DNA of 64,000 nt, from positions 5,975 through 69,974 of the forward strand of contig JAZQLI010000023.1 in NCBI GenBank assembly GCA_045542595.1, in the 5' to 3' direction. Of the stretch, positions 49,548-58,526 are shown in pieces. The stretch comes from Scatosoma sp045542595 (lineage in GTDB: Bacteria > Bacillota > Clostridia > Christensenellales > Borkfalkiaceae). Each line of letters begins with the position of its first letter. Position 1 is the first letter of the stretch. The notes beneath the pieces were generated by a model. It was given only the letters and a program-made list of their open reading frames with translations, was not told the DNA's origin and ran no database searches. Made by a program: the position numbers and the translations under genes.

Positions 49548-50852
49548 TTACAGTTTTCGTTTATCGGTAATCCGCTTCGCCTTCCCCTCACTTCTCGCTA
49601 CCGTACCGGGGGAAACGAGCGTAATTTTCGCGCCGACCGATAACGCCGAAGCCATATCCGCCGTAAGCTTTTTACGGATTTCTTCCACGTGCGCCACTTC
49701 GTCCAGCTGCACACTCGGCGAAAGTTCCACGACGATTTCCATCGTATCGAGATTATTCACTCTATCCACGTTGATATGGTAGTGGGGCTGAATATCACTG
49801 TTTTTCAAAAGTACGCTTTCAATTTGCGACGGGAATACGTTAACGCCGCGAATGATTAACATATCGTCGCTTCTGCCCGTAATTTTATTGAGTTTTACCG
49901 ACGTTCTTCCGCAAGGACAAGGGTCGTCGTTTAAGCTGGCGATATCGCGTGTACGGTAACGGATAAGCGGCATACCTTCCTTGGTGAGCGTGGTAATAAC
50001 CAACTCGCCCGATTCTCCGTAAGGAAGCGGCTGTAACGTGTCCACATCAACAATTTCGGGATAGAAATGGTCGTCTTGGAAATGCATACCCGTTTTATAC
50101 TGACAATCGCAAGCAACGCCCGGTCCTGCAATTTCCGAAAGCCCGTAAATGTCGCAAGCGCGTAAGCCCAAACGGCGTTCGATATCTTCGCGCATACCTT
50201 CCGACCAAGCTTCCGCACCGAATACTCCGCCTTTGAGTTTGATATCTTCGCCTATTTTTAAACCCATACGTTCAATTTCTTCGGCGAGATAGATGATATA
50301 CGACGGCGTACAACAAATGATGTCCGCACCGAAATCGGAAAGCAACTGAATTTGCTTTTGCGTATTGCCTGCCGACGCAGGAACGACTACCGCACCTAAT
50401 TTCTCGCCGCCGTAGTGCATACCCAAACCGCCCGTAAACAAGCCGTAGCCGTACGCCACGTGTACTACGCTATCTTCGTCCGCGCCTGCCATTACCAACG
50501 AACGCGCCGCGCATTCTCCCCAAACGTCAATATCCTTTTGCGTATAGCCTGCCACCGTCAGCTTGCCCGTCGTAGCGCTTGACGCATGCAAGCGCACCAA
50601 ATCCTTTTTGGGACGCGCCATCATACCGAACGGATACGCATCGCGTAAATCTTGTTTCACGGTAAACGGTAACTTATAAATATCGTCGATACTTTTAATA
50701 TCGCTCGGTTTTAAGCCTATCGCGTCCATTTTCGCGCGATACGGCGCTTGATTTTCATAGGCGTATTTGACGATTTCCACTAATCTACGAGACTGTAATT
50801 CCCGTTTTTCCGCCTTGCTCATCGTTTCTATTTCGGGTTGAAAGTATTGCAT
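49548..50852 (-). CDS. paaK: Phenylacetate-CoA ligase
   Basis: 434 residues of the adenylate-forming family. LHASSATTGKLTVAGYT is the phosphate loop, YGLSEIAGPGVACDC and RYRTRDIASL follow, and ITGRSDDMLIIRGVNVFPSQIE starts the C-terminal cap. It activates aryl acids such as phenylacetate with CoA and ATP. Next to iorAB it probably captures energy from aryl-acetyl products of aromatic amino acid breakdown, or works in the reverse direction. Confidence 0.95.
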   Translation of the reverse strand: MQYFQPEIETMSKAEKRELQSRRLVEIVKYAYENQAPYRAKMDAIGLKPSDIKSIDDIYKLPFTVKQDLRDAYPFGMMARPKKDLVRLHASSATTGKLTVAGYTQKDIDVWGECAARSLVMAGADEDSVVHVAYGYGLFTGGLGMHYGGEKLGAVVVPASAGNTQKQIQLLSDFGADIICCTPSYIIYLAEEIERMGLKIGEDIKLKGGVFGAEAWSEGMREDIERRLGLRACDIYGLSEIAGPGVACDCQYKTGMHFQDDHFYPEIVDVDTLQPLPYGESGELVITTLTKEGMPLIRYRTRDIASLNDDPCPCGRTSVKLNKITGRSDDMLIIRGVNVFPSQIESVLLKNSDIQPHYHINVDRVNNLDTMEIVVELSPSVQLDEVAHVEEIRKKLTADMASALSVGAKITLVSPGTVARSEGKAKRITDKRKL

Positions 50853-50895
50853 GGTTTTTCCCTTCTTTATATAAATTTCTCTTGTTTAAACCTGT

Positions 50896-51462
50896 TTAAA
50901 CGGATTCGTAACCCATACGGAATGCATTTACGTTCAATTCTTGAAAACGGGGCGGAACGCATTCTTTTACCGCCTGTTCCATTACTTCTTTATCAAAAGC
51001 GCAAAGCTTACAAATACAGCCGAGCATAACGATATTCGTCGCCTTTTCGCTGCCTGCCGCCAAAGCGATTTCTTTCGCTTTGATAAATTTCGCGCCTTTA
51101 TATTTAGCGAGCAGATCTTCCTTTACCGTTTCGGGATATTGCGCCGCACCCGTAATACAGGGCATAGGCAATATCTTTTCTTCGTTGACAAGCAATACGC
51201 CGTCCTTTTTTAAGTAGTGGCTCACCCTTGCCGCTTCTAACGTTTCAAAGGCGATTATCATATCCGCACTCCCTTCCCAAACAACGGGAGAATATACTTT
51301 ATCCCCTATCCTAAGGTGAGTGGATACACTCCCCCCACGTTGACTCATACCGTGAATTTCACTAATTTTACAATCTTTTCCGCAAAGCAAAGCGTATTTC
51401 CCAAGTACGCGGCTAGCGAGTATCGTACCTTGACCGCCGACGCCCGAAATGAGTATATTCAT
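50896..51462 (-). CDS. iorB: Indolepyruvate:ferredoxin oxidoreductase, beta subunit
   Basis: About 188 residues. NILISGVGGQGTILASRVLG is the gamma-type domain of 2-oxoacid oxidoreductases, followed by HGMSQRGGSVSTHLR. It pairs with IorA to oxidise aryl pyruvates to aryl-acetyl-CoA with ferredoxin as acceptor. Two adjacent ATG codons (51463-51465, 51460-51462) follow an AAGGAG site that overlaps the end of iorA. Confidence 0.94.
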   Translation of the reverse strand: MNILISGVGGQGTILASRVLGKYALLCGKDCKISEIHGMSQRGGSVSTHLRIGDKVYSPVVWEGSADMIIAFETLEAARVSHYLKKDGVLLVNEEKILPMPCITGAAQYPETVKEDLLAKYKGAKFIKAKEIALAAGSEKATNIVMLGCICKLCAFDKEVMEQAVKECVPPRFQELNVNAFRMGYESV

Positions 51463-51466
51463 CATC

Positions 51467-53185
51467 TTACACACTCTCCTTTTGTATACAACCGAATTTA
51501 CAAACCTGCATACACACGCCGCAGCCCGTGCACTGCGCTACGTCGATAACCACTGCGCCGTCCGCGCCCTTACTGATGGCAGGGCAACCGAGTTTCATAC
51601 ACATACCGCATTTTTTGCAGTCTTTTACTATTACTTTGGGTTTTTGCGCCTTTTTATCGAGTAATACACACGGGCGTTGTGCGATAATGACGCTTACTTC
51701 GTCAGAAGCTATCGCCGCTTTTACCGCGTTTTCCACCGCCGCCACGTCGTATGCGTCGACTATTTGCAAATCTTTCACGCCGCAGGCACGGCAAAGCTCG
51801 TCCAAAAGCACGGCAGGGGCAGGCTCGCCCTTTAAATTTTTACCCGTGGCAGGGTGTTGTTGATGCCCCGTCATACCGGTGGTGGAATTATCCAAAATGA
51901 GCAGTGTTATACCACTTTGATTATATACGGCGTTGATAAGCCCCGTAACGCCGCTATGTAAAAACGTAGAATCTCCTATTACCGCCACGTTACGGCTATT
52001 GCCGTCCGTCGCCTTTTTAAAGCCGTGCGCCATACCCACCGACGCGCCCATACAAATACAGGTATCCACGGCGGCAAGGGGCGGCACTGCGCCCAACGTA
52101 TAACAGCCGATATCGCCGTTTACGGTGAGTTTTAATTTATTCAATACGTAGAACACGCCGCGGTGCGGACAACCAGCGCACATAACGGGCGGACGAACGG
52201 GTACTTGTTCCGCTTTGGGGATTTCCCGTCCTTCCAACTTTTCCAAAATAGTCGCCACCGAAATTTCGCCTTGCAAGGAGAAAATTTCTTTGCCTTTGCA
52301 CGCTACGCCCGCCGCCTTTAACGCGTCTTCCATATACGGTTCTAATTCTTCTATTACGTATACTCCGTTGACGTTTTTAGAGAATTCCTTTATTGCACCG
52401 ATAGGCAAGGGATAGGACGTGCCCACTTTAAACACGTTGGCGTTTGGTAACGCTTCCTTGACGTACTGATACACCGCGCCTGCGCAAACCACGCCTATTT
52501 CTTGGGGAGCAGTATATTCCGCACGGTTTATCGCCATTTCGTTTACCGCTGCCGCAAGCGCTTTATCGCGCGCTTCTACTTTTACGTGCATTTTAATGGC
52601 GTTCGCTGGCATACTCACGTATTTTTGCGCCGATTTCTCGTACGCCCTCACGGGAATTTCCGCCCGTTCCCCAAGCTCTACAACCCCGTGCGAGTGCGCC
52701 ACGCGCGTGGTTTCCCGTAAGAATACGGGTACGTCGTATTTTTCCGAAAGCTCGTAGGCGAGTTTTACAAATTCTTTGGCTTCGTGCGCATCAGACGGCT
52801 CTAACATAGGCACGTGCGCGCTACGCGCATAGTAACGGGAATCTTGCTCGTTTTGAGAAGAATGCATACCGGGGTCATCTGCAACGACGATAACCAGTCC
52901 CCCGTTAATACCCGTATACGCCGCTGTAAAAAGCGGATCGGCGGCAACGTTTACCCCCACGTGTTTCATACACGCCATAGCTCGGGCACCGGCAACCGCC
53001 GCGCCAAGCGCCACTTCTACCGCCACCTTTTCGTTGGGTGCCCACTCGGCGTAAATTTCGGGATATTTCGCCACGTTTTCGGCTATTTCCGTACTCGGCG
53101 TGCCGGGATAAGCCGAAAGCACTTTCACTCCGGCTTCGTACGCGCCGCGTGCAATGGCTTGGTTGGTAAGCATCAATTCTTTCAT
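51467..53185 (-). CDS. iorA: Indolepyruvate:ferredoxin oxidoreductase, alpha subunit
   Basis: 572 residues. The N-terminal pyrimidine-binding half (QAIARGAYEAGVKVLSAYPGTPSTEI) and the thiamine-diphosphate half (GDIGCYTLGAVPPL, GDSTFLHSGVTGLINAVYNQ) are followed by two C-terminal 4Fe-4S sites, CKKCGMCMKLGCPA and CTGCGVCMQVCKFGC. It degrades tryptophan, phenylalanine and tyrosine-derived oxoacids. It starts 27 bases after a thioesterase gene in the same run. Confidence 0.96.
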   Translation of the reverse strand: MKELMLTNQAIARGAYEAGVKVLSAYPGTPSTEIAENVAKYPEIYAEWAPNEKVAVEVALGAAVAGARAMACMKHVGVNVAADPLFTAAYTGINGGLVIVVADDPGMHSSQNEQDSRYYARSAHVPMLEPSDAHEAKEFVKLAYELSEKYDVPVFLRETTRVAHSHGVVELGERAEIPVRAYEKSAQKYVSMPANAIKMHVKVEARDKALAAAVNEMAINRAEYTAPQEIGVVCAGAVYQYVKEALPNANVFKVGTSYPLPIGAIKEFSKNVNGVYVIEELEPYMEDALKAAGVACKGKEIFSLQGEISVATILEKLEGREIPKAEQVPVRPPVMCAGCPHRGVFYVLNKLKLTVNGDIGCYTLGAVPPLAAVDTCICMGASVGMAHGFKKATDGNSRNVAVIGDSTFLHSGVTGLINAVYNQSGITLLILDNSTTGMTGHQQHPATGKNLKGEPAPAVLLDELCRACGVKDLQIVDAYDVAAVENAVKAAIASDEVSVIIAQRPCVLLDKKAQKPKVIVKDCKKCGMCMKLGCPAISKGADGAVVIDVAQCTGCGVCMQVCKFGCIQKESV

Positions 53186-53212
53186 TTTTCTTGCGTTCTC
53201 CTTACGTGCATA

Positions 53213-53665
53213 TTAATCGTTGATTTCACCGTATTTTTTGATAAAATCCGTTTTGTCTGTGTCTTTGATAAATCCGTTAAAATTACAAACGCACAACACG
53301 CAACCGTTTTCGTCCGTTATTACCACTTCCGAAAGGGAATTGTGGCTTGTTCTTGCGGTTTCTTTTGCCGTTGCGATAATACGTTTGCAAAACGCAGGAC
53401 GAAGATAGTTAATGTGTCCGCACTGCGTAACGGTAGCAGGATGTAAATAGTTGGCGTGTACGGCGAAAGCAAAGTCTGCCAAGGTATACAACATACCCCC
53501 TTGTACGCAACCGTTTCCGTTTAAATGCTTGGGTAAAACGTCGGCGGTTATCGTCGCTTTTTCCGTATGAATTTCGGCTATTTTAATGCCGATATCCTCC
53601 ACAAACGCGTCGCCTTTAAAAAAATTACGAACGGCTTGTTCATACACTTTTTCGTTTGCTTGCAT
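53213..53665 (-). CDS. PaaI-type hotdog thioesterase
   Basis: 150 residues from the ATG at 53663-53665 (MQANEKVYEQ). The hotdog motif HLNGNGCVQGGMLYTLADFAFA matches PaaI thioesterases, although the usual HGG is QGG. It would release aryl-acyl groups from CoA and fits the iorAB-paaK operon that follows. The promoter at 53699-53727 rules out the longer frame upstream. Confidence 0.88.
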   Translation of the reverse strand: MQANEKVYEQAVRNFFKGDAFVEDIGIKIAEIHTEKATITADVLPKHLNGNGCVQGGMLYTLADFAFAVHANYLHPATVTQCGHINYLRPAFCKRIIATAKETARTSHNSLSEVVITDENGCVLCVCNFNGFIKDTDKTDFIKKYGEIND

Positions 53666-53698
53666 TATTAAAATACCCCATTTTAATAGATTGCTTTT

Positions 53699-53727
53699 AT
53701 TATAACATAATTTATACGTAAAGTCAA
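53699..53727 (-). promoter_or_regulatory. promoter of the thioesterase-iorA-iorB-paaK operon
   Basis: On the minus strand TTGACT (53722-53727), 17 bp, TATAAT (53699-53704). Confidence 0.85.
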
Positions 53728-53751
53728 TACTAGCGTTTGAAAAAATTGCGC

Positions 53752-53793
53752 AAAAAAAGAGCTTTTTGCCTGTATTTACAAACAAAAAACTCT
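53752..53793 (-). terminator. rluA-family gene terminator
   Basis: AGAGCTTTTTG pairs with CAAAAAACTCT with one mismatch, followed by a seven-base T-run on the minus strand. Confidence 0.75.
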
Positions 53794-53807
53794 ATGTATC
53801 AACCCCG

Positions 53808-54776
53808 TTAAAACAACGAACGGAATGCAGTAGGTACGGTAGCGCGAATACACACGATTTCCTTGGTAAGCGGATGGATAAATTCTATTGCCGACGCGTG
53901 TAACCCCAAGCGGTTTAAAGGGTTGCCGTTCGCCCCGTATTTATCGTCCCCGACGATGGCGTGCCCTTCGTGCTTGAGTTGCACACGAATTTGATTTTTC
54001 CTGCCCGTATCTATCTTTACGCGCAGCAGGGCGTATTTTTCCGTTTGCGCCAACACTTCGTAATGAGTAATTGCCTTTTGCGCGGTATTATCGTGCGTAA
54101 CGTAAACCAAATTGTTTTTATTTTCCGTAAGATAATTTTCCAGCGTATCCGCGGTTTTTTCAAACACGCCTTCGGCAACGGCGTAATATTCGCGCAAGGT
54201 AACGTGTTCGTTCCAGTGCAATTTCAATATGGAATGCAGCTTGATGTTCTTTGCAAACACCAACACTCCCGACGTTTCTTTATCAATGCGGTGCAAAACG
54301 TACGGCCGCGCCGTTTTATCCGCTTGGCGCAAATACTCGAACACGCGCGAAAAAGCGGAATCCGTTTCCTTATCACTCTCCACCGAAAGCAAGCCTTCGG
54401 GCTTGTTCACGGCGATAAAGTCGCCGTCTTCGTAAAGGATTTTCAGCGGCTCGCGCTTGGGCGCACGCACCGCGTTTGCCGCGCGACGGAGTGTATCACC
54501 GCCCTGCACGGGCGTTTTGGATATTTTCACTTCGTCGTCCTTTGCCAAAGGGAAATTGTATTGCGTTACCACGCTGCCGTTAACCAGCACTTGGCGTTTT
54601 ACAAGCAACGTTTTCACGTTGTTTCTCGACGTGTTGCATTTTCGCAATAAAAATTCTAACAGTTCGTCGCTGCGGTTCACTTTATATACCGCGGTATAAA
54701 CGGGCGTTTTGGCGCGCTCGGCGCGTACCTGCCCCCGTTGTTTTTCCATTTTCCCCGAAAATAATTTTCTTGACAT
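53808..54776 (-). CDS. RluA-family pseudouridine synthase
   Basis: 322 residues. An N-terminal S4 RNA-binding domain (RNNVKTLLVKRQVLVNGSVV) is followed by the catalytic LHRIDKETSGVLVFAKN with the nucleophilic Asp and later KYALLRVKIDTGRKNQIRVQL. It modifies uridines in rRNA or tRNA; the exact target cannot be read. It is the last gene of the tvp38-rhomboid-rluA run. Confidence 0.93.
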   Translation of the reverse strand: MSRKLFSGKMEKQRGQVRAERAKTPVYTAVYKVNRSDELLEFLLRKCNTSRNNVKTLLVKRQVLVNGSVVTQYNFPLAKDDEVKISKTPVQGGDTLRRAANAVRAPKREPLKILYEDGDFIAVNKPEGLLSVESDKETDSAFSRVFEYLRQADKTARPYVLHRIDKETSGVLVFAKNIKLHSILKLHWNEHVTLREYYAVAEGVFEKTADTLENYLTENKNNLVYVTHDNTAQKAITHYEVLAQTEKYALLRVKIDTGRKNQIRVQLKHEGHAIVGDDKYGANGNPLNRLGLHASAIEFIHPLTKEIVCIRATVPTAFRSLF

Positions 54777-54789
54777 AGTTTTTTACTTC

Positions 54790-55473
54790 TTATAAATCGA
54801 AAGGATATTCGTTATCGCTTTGTATCCGCGCTTCCTTTTGCCATTTCTTTCTACGTCTACGCCGCTTCCAAGCATTGAGCACGTTTCCACCGCAAAAGAG
54901 TACGATATTTAAAAGAGAAACAAGCAAGGCAATTCTGCCAGCCCAACCTTCTAAAATGAACAGTACCACTAGCGCGATAACGTCGATAATGGCAAGCCAT
55001 TTCATTTTTATGGGAATGATGAAAAACAGGTATAACGTAAAATCGGGGTATAAAACGGCGAACGCCAAAAACATGGAAAGGTGTAAATAGTAGTTGGTGG
55101 CATACCCCGTGATAAGCCCCGATAATACCGCGCCCAGCCAACCGACAAAATAGTACAAATTAAAACGGAGTGCACCCCACTCGTTTTCCAAGGCGTTACC
55201 GATTAACCAGTCGATATAAAGCCCCAGTGCTAACGAAAACAGACTGAACGAATCGGGCACGAACACAAACGTGATAAGCCGCCAAACTTCGCCGCGGAAT
55301 ATCGCTTCTTTATCAAAATAGATATAATATAAAATACTCGTATCCGTTTTCGCCGATACAATCGTTTCCAACAACCACACTACGCCCGTGCCGATAATGA
55401 TAATCAGCATTAAATTACGGAGTGCATATCTCCCGAATTTTCTATCTAATTTATCCAACAAAGGTTCTTTCAT
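54790..55473 (-). CDS. Rhomboid-like membrane protein without catalytic residues
   Basis: 227 residues and about six membrane helices. FRGEVWRLITFVFVP and the loop LENEWGALRFNLYYFVGWLGAVLSG are those of rhomboid proteases, including the WR motif. Where GxSG should sit the sequence reads NYYLHLSMFLAFAVLYPD, without the glycine frame of the serine site, and no matching catalytic His is evident. It is therefore probably an inactive rhomboid (pseudoprotease). The C-terminus is very basic (WKRRRRRKKW). Four-base overlap with the TVP38 gene. Confidence 0.8.
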   Translation of the reverse strand: MKEPLLDKLDRKFGRYALRNLMLIIIIGTGVVWLLETIVSAKTDTSILYYIYFDKEAIFRGEVWRLITFVFVPDSFSLFSLALGLYIDWLIGNALENEWGALRFNLYYFVGWLGAVLSGLITGYATNYYLHLSMFLAFAVLYPDFTLYLFFIIPIKMKWLAIIDVIALVVLFILEGWAGRIALLVSLLNIVLFCGGNVLNAWKRRRRRKKWQKEARIQSDNEYPFDL

Positions 55474-56252
55474 ACGCTCTCTTCCGAACTCCCGTTTTCT
55501 TCCCCCGTTGCCTTTTTTTCTTTACGGTGGAATATTTTACAATTACTTATTTTATACAACAATCCTTCATACCATTCGTTAATTTTTTGAGAATGTTTAA
55601 AACAAACGATAAACGCCGCTATGCCTATCACTGCCACTATGCCGAGCACGATAAGCCCCCAACCGTGAAAGGGAATAATTTCTCCCGACATAAACAGTAG
55701 CGTTCCGCCTGCGCTAGTGGCGCGCGTTACGACGAGCATTAAGAAAAAGCCGAGTGTTGAAATAGGCAATATACCGGCTACCGAACAAAGCAAATCGTCA
55801 GGGAAAAACGGGAATAACAACATAAAGAACAGCAATACGTTTTCTTTGCCTTTTAATTTTTTTAACCACTTGTCCGTTTCTTCCTGTCCGCCCGAAAGCC
55901 AGTTGATAAACGGTCTGCCTATCCATTTACCGAGTAAAAACGCAAACATACCGCCAAGCAACGTACCGATATACGAATATATAAACGCCCCTACCGCGCC
56001 AAATACGTAATTGCCTGCCAAAATGGTAACGGCGGCAGGAATGGGCACAAACGTTACCTGCATAAAACTGATAGCGATATACACAAGCGGCGCGATAACA
56101 CCCGTTTGCTGTACGAAAGCTTGCAGCTGTTCGCGCGATAAATCCGTCCAACCCAAAAGGTGTAAAATAAGATATATCACGCCTACGATAGCCGCTATTA
56201 CTATTGCCGTACCGACAAGTTTTTTTATCAGTTTCTTTTGTTCTTTCGTCAT
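55470..56252 (-). CDS. TVP38/TMEM64-family (DedA superfamily) membrane protein
   Basis: 260 residues. The conserved SNARE-associated domain shows FVPIPAAVTILAGNYVFGAVGAFIYSYIGTLLGGMFAFLLGKWIGR and FPFFPDDLLCSVAGILPIS. Members are proposed lipid scramblases or transporters. The C-terminal 50 residues are hydrophilic. It heads a three-gene run with the rhomboid-like protein and RluA. Confidence 0.88.
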   Translation of the reverse strand: MTKEQKKLIKKLVGTAIVIAAIVGVIYLILHLLGWTDLSREQLQAFVQQTGVIAPLVYIAISFMQVTFVPIPAAVTILAGNYVFGAVGAFIYSYIGTLLGGMFAFLLGKWIGRPFINWLSGGQEETDKWLKKLKGKENVLLFFMLLFPFFPDDLLCSVAGILPISTLGFFLMLVVTRATSAGGTLLFMSGEIIPFHGWGLIVLGIVAVIGIAAFIVCFKHSQKINEWYEGLLYKISNCKIFHRKEKKATGEENGSSEESV

Positions 56253-56284
56253 ATTGTATTTTTTTCGTTTTTTGTGTTTTTTCG

Positions 56285-56472
56285 TGCGCTTCCGAAAGTA
56301 AACTCTCGCGCGCTTTGCTTGTTTTTGGAAACATATATTCCTTACAAAGGAATGTATGTTCGTCTCGCGCCAACGGCGAACGCAAACACACGAATACCCG
56401 TTTTCGTTTTACCCGTAAAACACTAAAATTCTTTGCAATGCGCTTCCGAAAGTAAACTCTCGCGCGCTTTGC
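56285..56472. repeat. 34-bp direct repeat around a 13-bp hairpin
   Basis: Bases 56285-56318 and 56439-56472 are identical over 34 bp (start TGCGCTTCCGAAAGT). Between them ACATATATTCCTT (56331-56343) pairs with AAGGAATGTATGT (56347-56359). The whole 229-base gap between the TVP38 gene and rlmD contains no credible gene. Confidence 0.85.
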
Positions 56473-56481
56473 AAAGATATT

Positions 56482-57915
56482 TTAGTCCGCCTTGCGCGCA
56501 AGGCAAACGAGTGTCTCCACGTGTTTGGTTTGGGGGAACATATCATACGGTTGAATATACGAAATTTCGTAATATCCTGCTAATGTTTCGTTATCCGCTA
56601 CGCCATCGTATGCCGTATTTTTTATCAGTTCGCCCTTTTCGTTTTCTACAAGTCTACCCGACAAAATGCCTAAATCTCTTGCCAGCGTTGCAGGGTTACA
56701 GCTTATCAACGTCATTTTAGGAACACCACTTGCAAGCAGTGCTTTCACAACGCTTCTCGCTATCCCTGCGCGCGGCGGGTCTAATATCAAGCGTACCTTT
56801 TCCCCTTTCTCCTTTTCAAGCACTTTCGAAAGATTCTCTTCTACCGCGCCGCAAATATTATGCATGTTTTCCAAGCCGTTTTTCTTCTTTAACGCGTCCG
56901 CGCAAGCCGACGCTTCCTTTTCCAGCTCGATACCGTATACGCGCTTCGCCTTTTTCGCTATCATAGCAGTTAAAAGTCCGCCGCCCGAATACGCGTCGAT
57001 AACTACTTCGTCCCCATCGCCCGTAACCGACTTCAACGCGTCTTTATAAAGTTTTGTGCGCACGTTATCGTTTACCTGCAAAAAGGTAATCGGCCCTGCT
57101 TCATAGCGAATACCCTGTTCTTCCGCTTCAAAAAATCCCGCGCCGTACACAAGCGAAAACTCTTCGCCGAAAATGACGTTCGTTTCCTTATCGTTAAAAT
57201 TCAAGTAAAGCGTAAACACCGGAAATTCTTCGCCAAGCAGTGCCGTTAAATAGGCAAGATTTGGCAATTCGCGTTTTGCCGTTACCAACGTAAAAATAAA
57301 CTTTCTGCCGATTTCTCTTGCGACGATATGACGGAGTGCGCCCGTTTTATTTTCTTCGTCGTACCCTTTCACAGCACATTCGGTAACGTAACGCTTTATA
57401 ATGGCAATCAGCTTTTCCGCCCATTCGGGATGAATGGCGCAAGATTGAATAGGCACGATACGATGCGAACGTTCGGCATAAAAACCGATAACGGTGTTGC
57501 CGTCTTTATCCACGCCGATAGGCATTTGCAACTTATTGCGGTATCCGTACGGTAAATCGCTTTTTACCGTAGTAGGAACGTCTACGGTAATACCGCCTAT
57601 CTTCCGCAAACATTCTTTTACCACGCCGCTTTTATGAACGAGCTGCATTCCGTATTCTAAATGCTGCAAACTACAACCGCCGCAACGCATAAACACGGGG
57701 CATTTTGGCCGTACGCGCTCTTCCGCCGGCGTGAGTACTTCTTCCAGCTTGCCGTACCCAACGTTGCCCTTGATTTTTAAAACTTTAAAACGGACTTTCT
57801 CTTCGGGCAAACAAGCAGGCACGAAAAAAGTAACCCCTTCGTGCCTGATAACGCCCTCTCCACCCGAGCCCATAGCTTCGGTTACCGCGCAAATTATATC
57901 ATTTTTCTCTATCAT
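56482..57915 (-). CDS. rlmD: 23S rRNA (uracil-C5)-methyltransferase, RlmD/RumA type
   Basis: 477 residues. An N-terminal TRAM-type RNA-binding domain is followed by the 4Fe-4S motif CPVFMRCGGCSLQHLEY, a SAM-binding domain (VIDAYSGGGLL) and the catalytic Cys in LISCNPATLARDL after LILDPPRAGI. It methylates a uridine in 23S rRNA; RlmCD in Firmicutes may modify two sites. Confidence 0.92.
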   Translation of the reverse strand: MIEKNDIICAVTEAMGSGGEGVIRHEGVTFFVPACLPEEKVRFKVLKIKGNVGYGKLEEVLTPAEERVRPKCPVFMRCGGCSLQHLEYGMQLVHKSGVVKECLRKIGGITVDVPTTVKSDLPYGYRNKLQMPIGVDKDGNTVIGFYAERSHRIVPIQSCAIHPEWAEKLIAIIKRYVTECAVKGYDEENKTGALRHIVAREIGRKFIFTLVTAKRELPNLAYLTALLGEEFPVFTLYLNFNDKETNVIFGEEFSLVYGAGFFEAEEQGIRYEAGPITFLQVNDNVRTKLYKDALKSVTGDGDEVVIDAYSGGGLLTAMIAKKAKRVYGIELEKEASACADALKKKNGLENMHNICGAVEENLSKVLEKEKGEKVRLILDPPRAGIARSVVKALLASGVPKMTLISCNPATLARDLGILSGRLVENEKGELIKNTAYDGVADNETLAGYYEISYIQPYDMFPQTKHVETLVCLARKAD

Positions 57916-57988
57916 ATTCCCTTTGCCTCCTTGTCGTTATTCCGTTATCCAACGGACGAAGTCAAACGGTAAGTATACACATTCCCTT

Positions 57989-58519
57989 TTATTTTTTATT
58001 TTTGTCGATACGCGCCACCATAACGTTGACAACCGCACGGCAGCGGTAAAATAAGTAGTCGTAAAACGCAAAAAATGCCGTACCTACTATGAAAATAATG
58101 GGCACCATGTACGCGTTCAACCACTCGATAGCGGTAGTCATTTCAAAAAGGACCAGCCAAACGACGTACGCCGTTATATCAAACCAAGCCGCCTTGATAG
58201 CACAGGCTACCCAACGGTTGATTTTGGTTTTTAACTGCAATTCGTTTACGAGCGGATGCAGTCCGAAAAACATAGCGAACGGCAACACTTCCCAAAAACG
58301 GAAAGAAGAAAACAGCAGCGTGAGTATCGTCGTTGCCAAATACGCCAGTACGTACCCAACGTAGCTTTTTTTGGCAAGCGGCAACATCAAGGCAACGCTT
58401 CCAAGGAGATATCCCGTAAACAGGAAAAAATCGCTATAGATGCCAAGCGTCAATATCATAGTTGCCACTGCGCAAGCAAGCGCGGAAAGCGCAATTTCGT
58501 GTGAAGTGATTTTTTTCAT
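57989..58519 (-). CDS. Hypothetical membrane protein
   Basis: 176 residues with about five hydrophobic helices, starting MKKITSHEIALSALACAVATMIL. The layout resembles small integral membrane S-components, but I see no signature. It ends in a basic tail (ARIDKNKK). It follows the J-domain gene by seven bases. Confidence 0.65.
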   Translation of the reverse strand: MKKITSHEIALSALACAVATMILTLGIYSDFFLFTGYLLGSVALMLPLAKKSYVGYVLAYLATTILTLLFSSFRFWEVLPFAMFFGLHPLVNELQLKTKINRWVACAIKAAWFDITAYVVWLVLFEMTTAIEWLNAYMVPIIFIVGTAFFAFYDYLFYRCRAVVNVMVARIDKNKK

Positions 58520-58526
58520 CGCTACC

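Noticed and set aside
56204..56455. 83-residue rightward frame across the 34-bp repeats
   Set aside because: It exists because the repeat is free of stops in that frame; it overlaps the start of the TVP38 gene and has no ribosome site.
57940..57975. Further degenerate copy of the GAAGTAAAACGG unit (GACGAAGTCAAACGG) upstream of rlmD
   Set aside because: Similarity covers only about 14 bases with mismatches and there is no ATRCAAG box or ATAGAC hairpin, so it is within chance.
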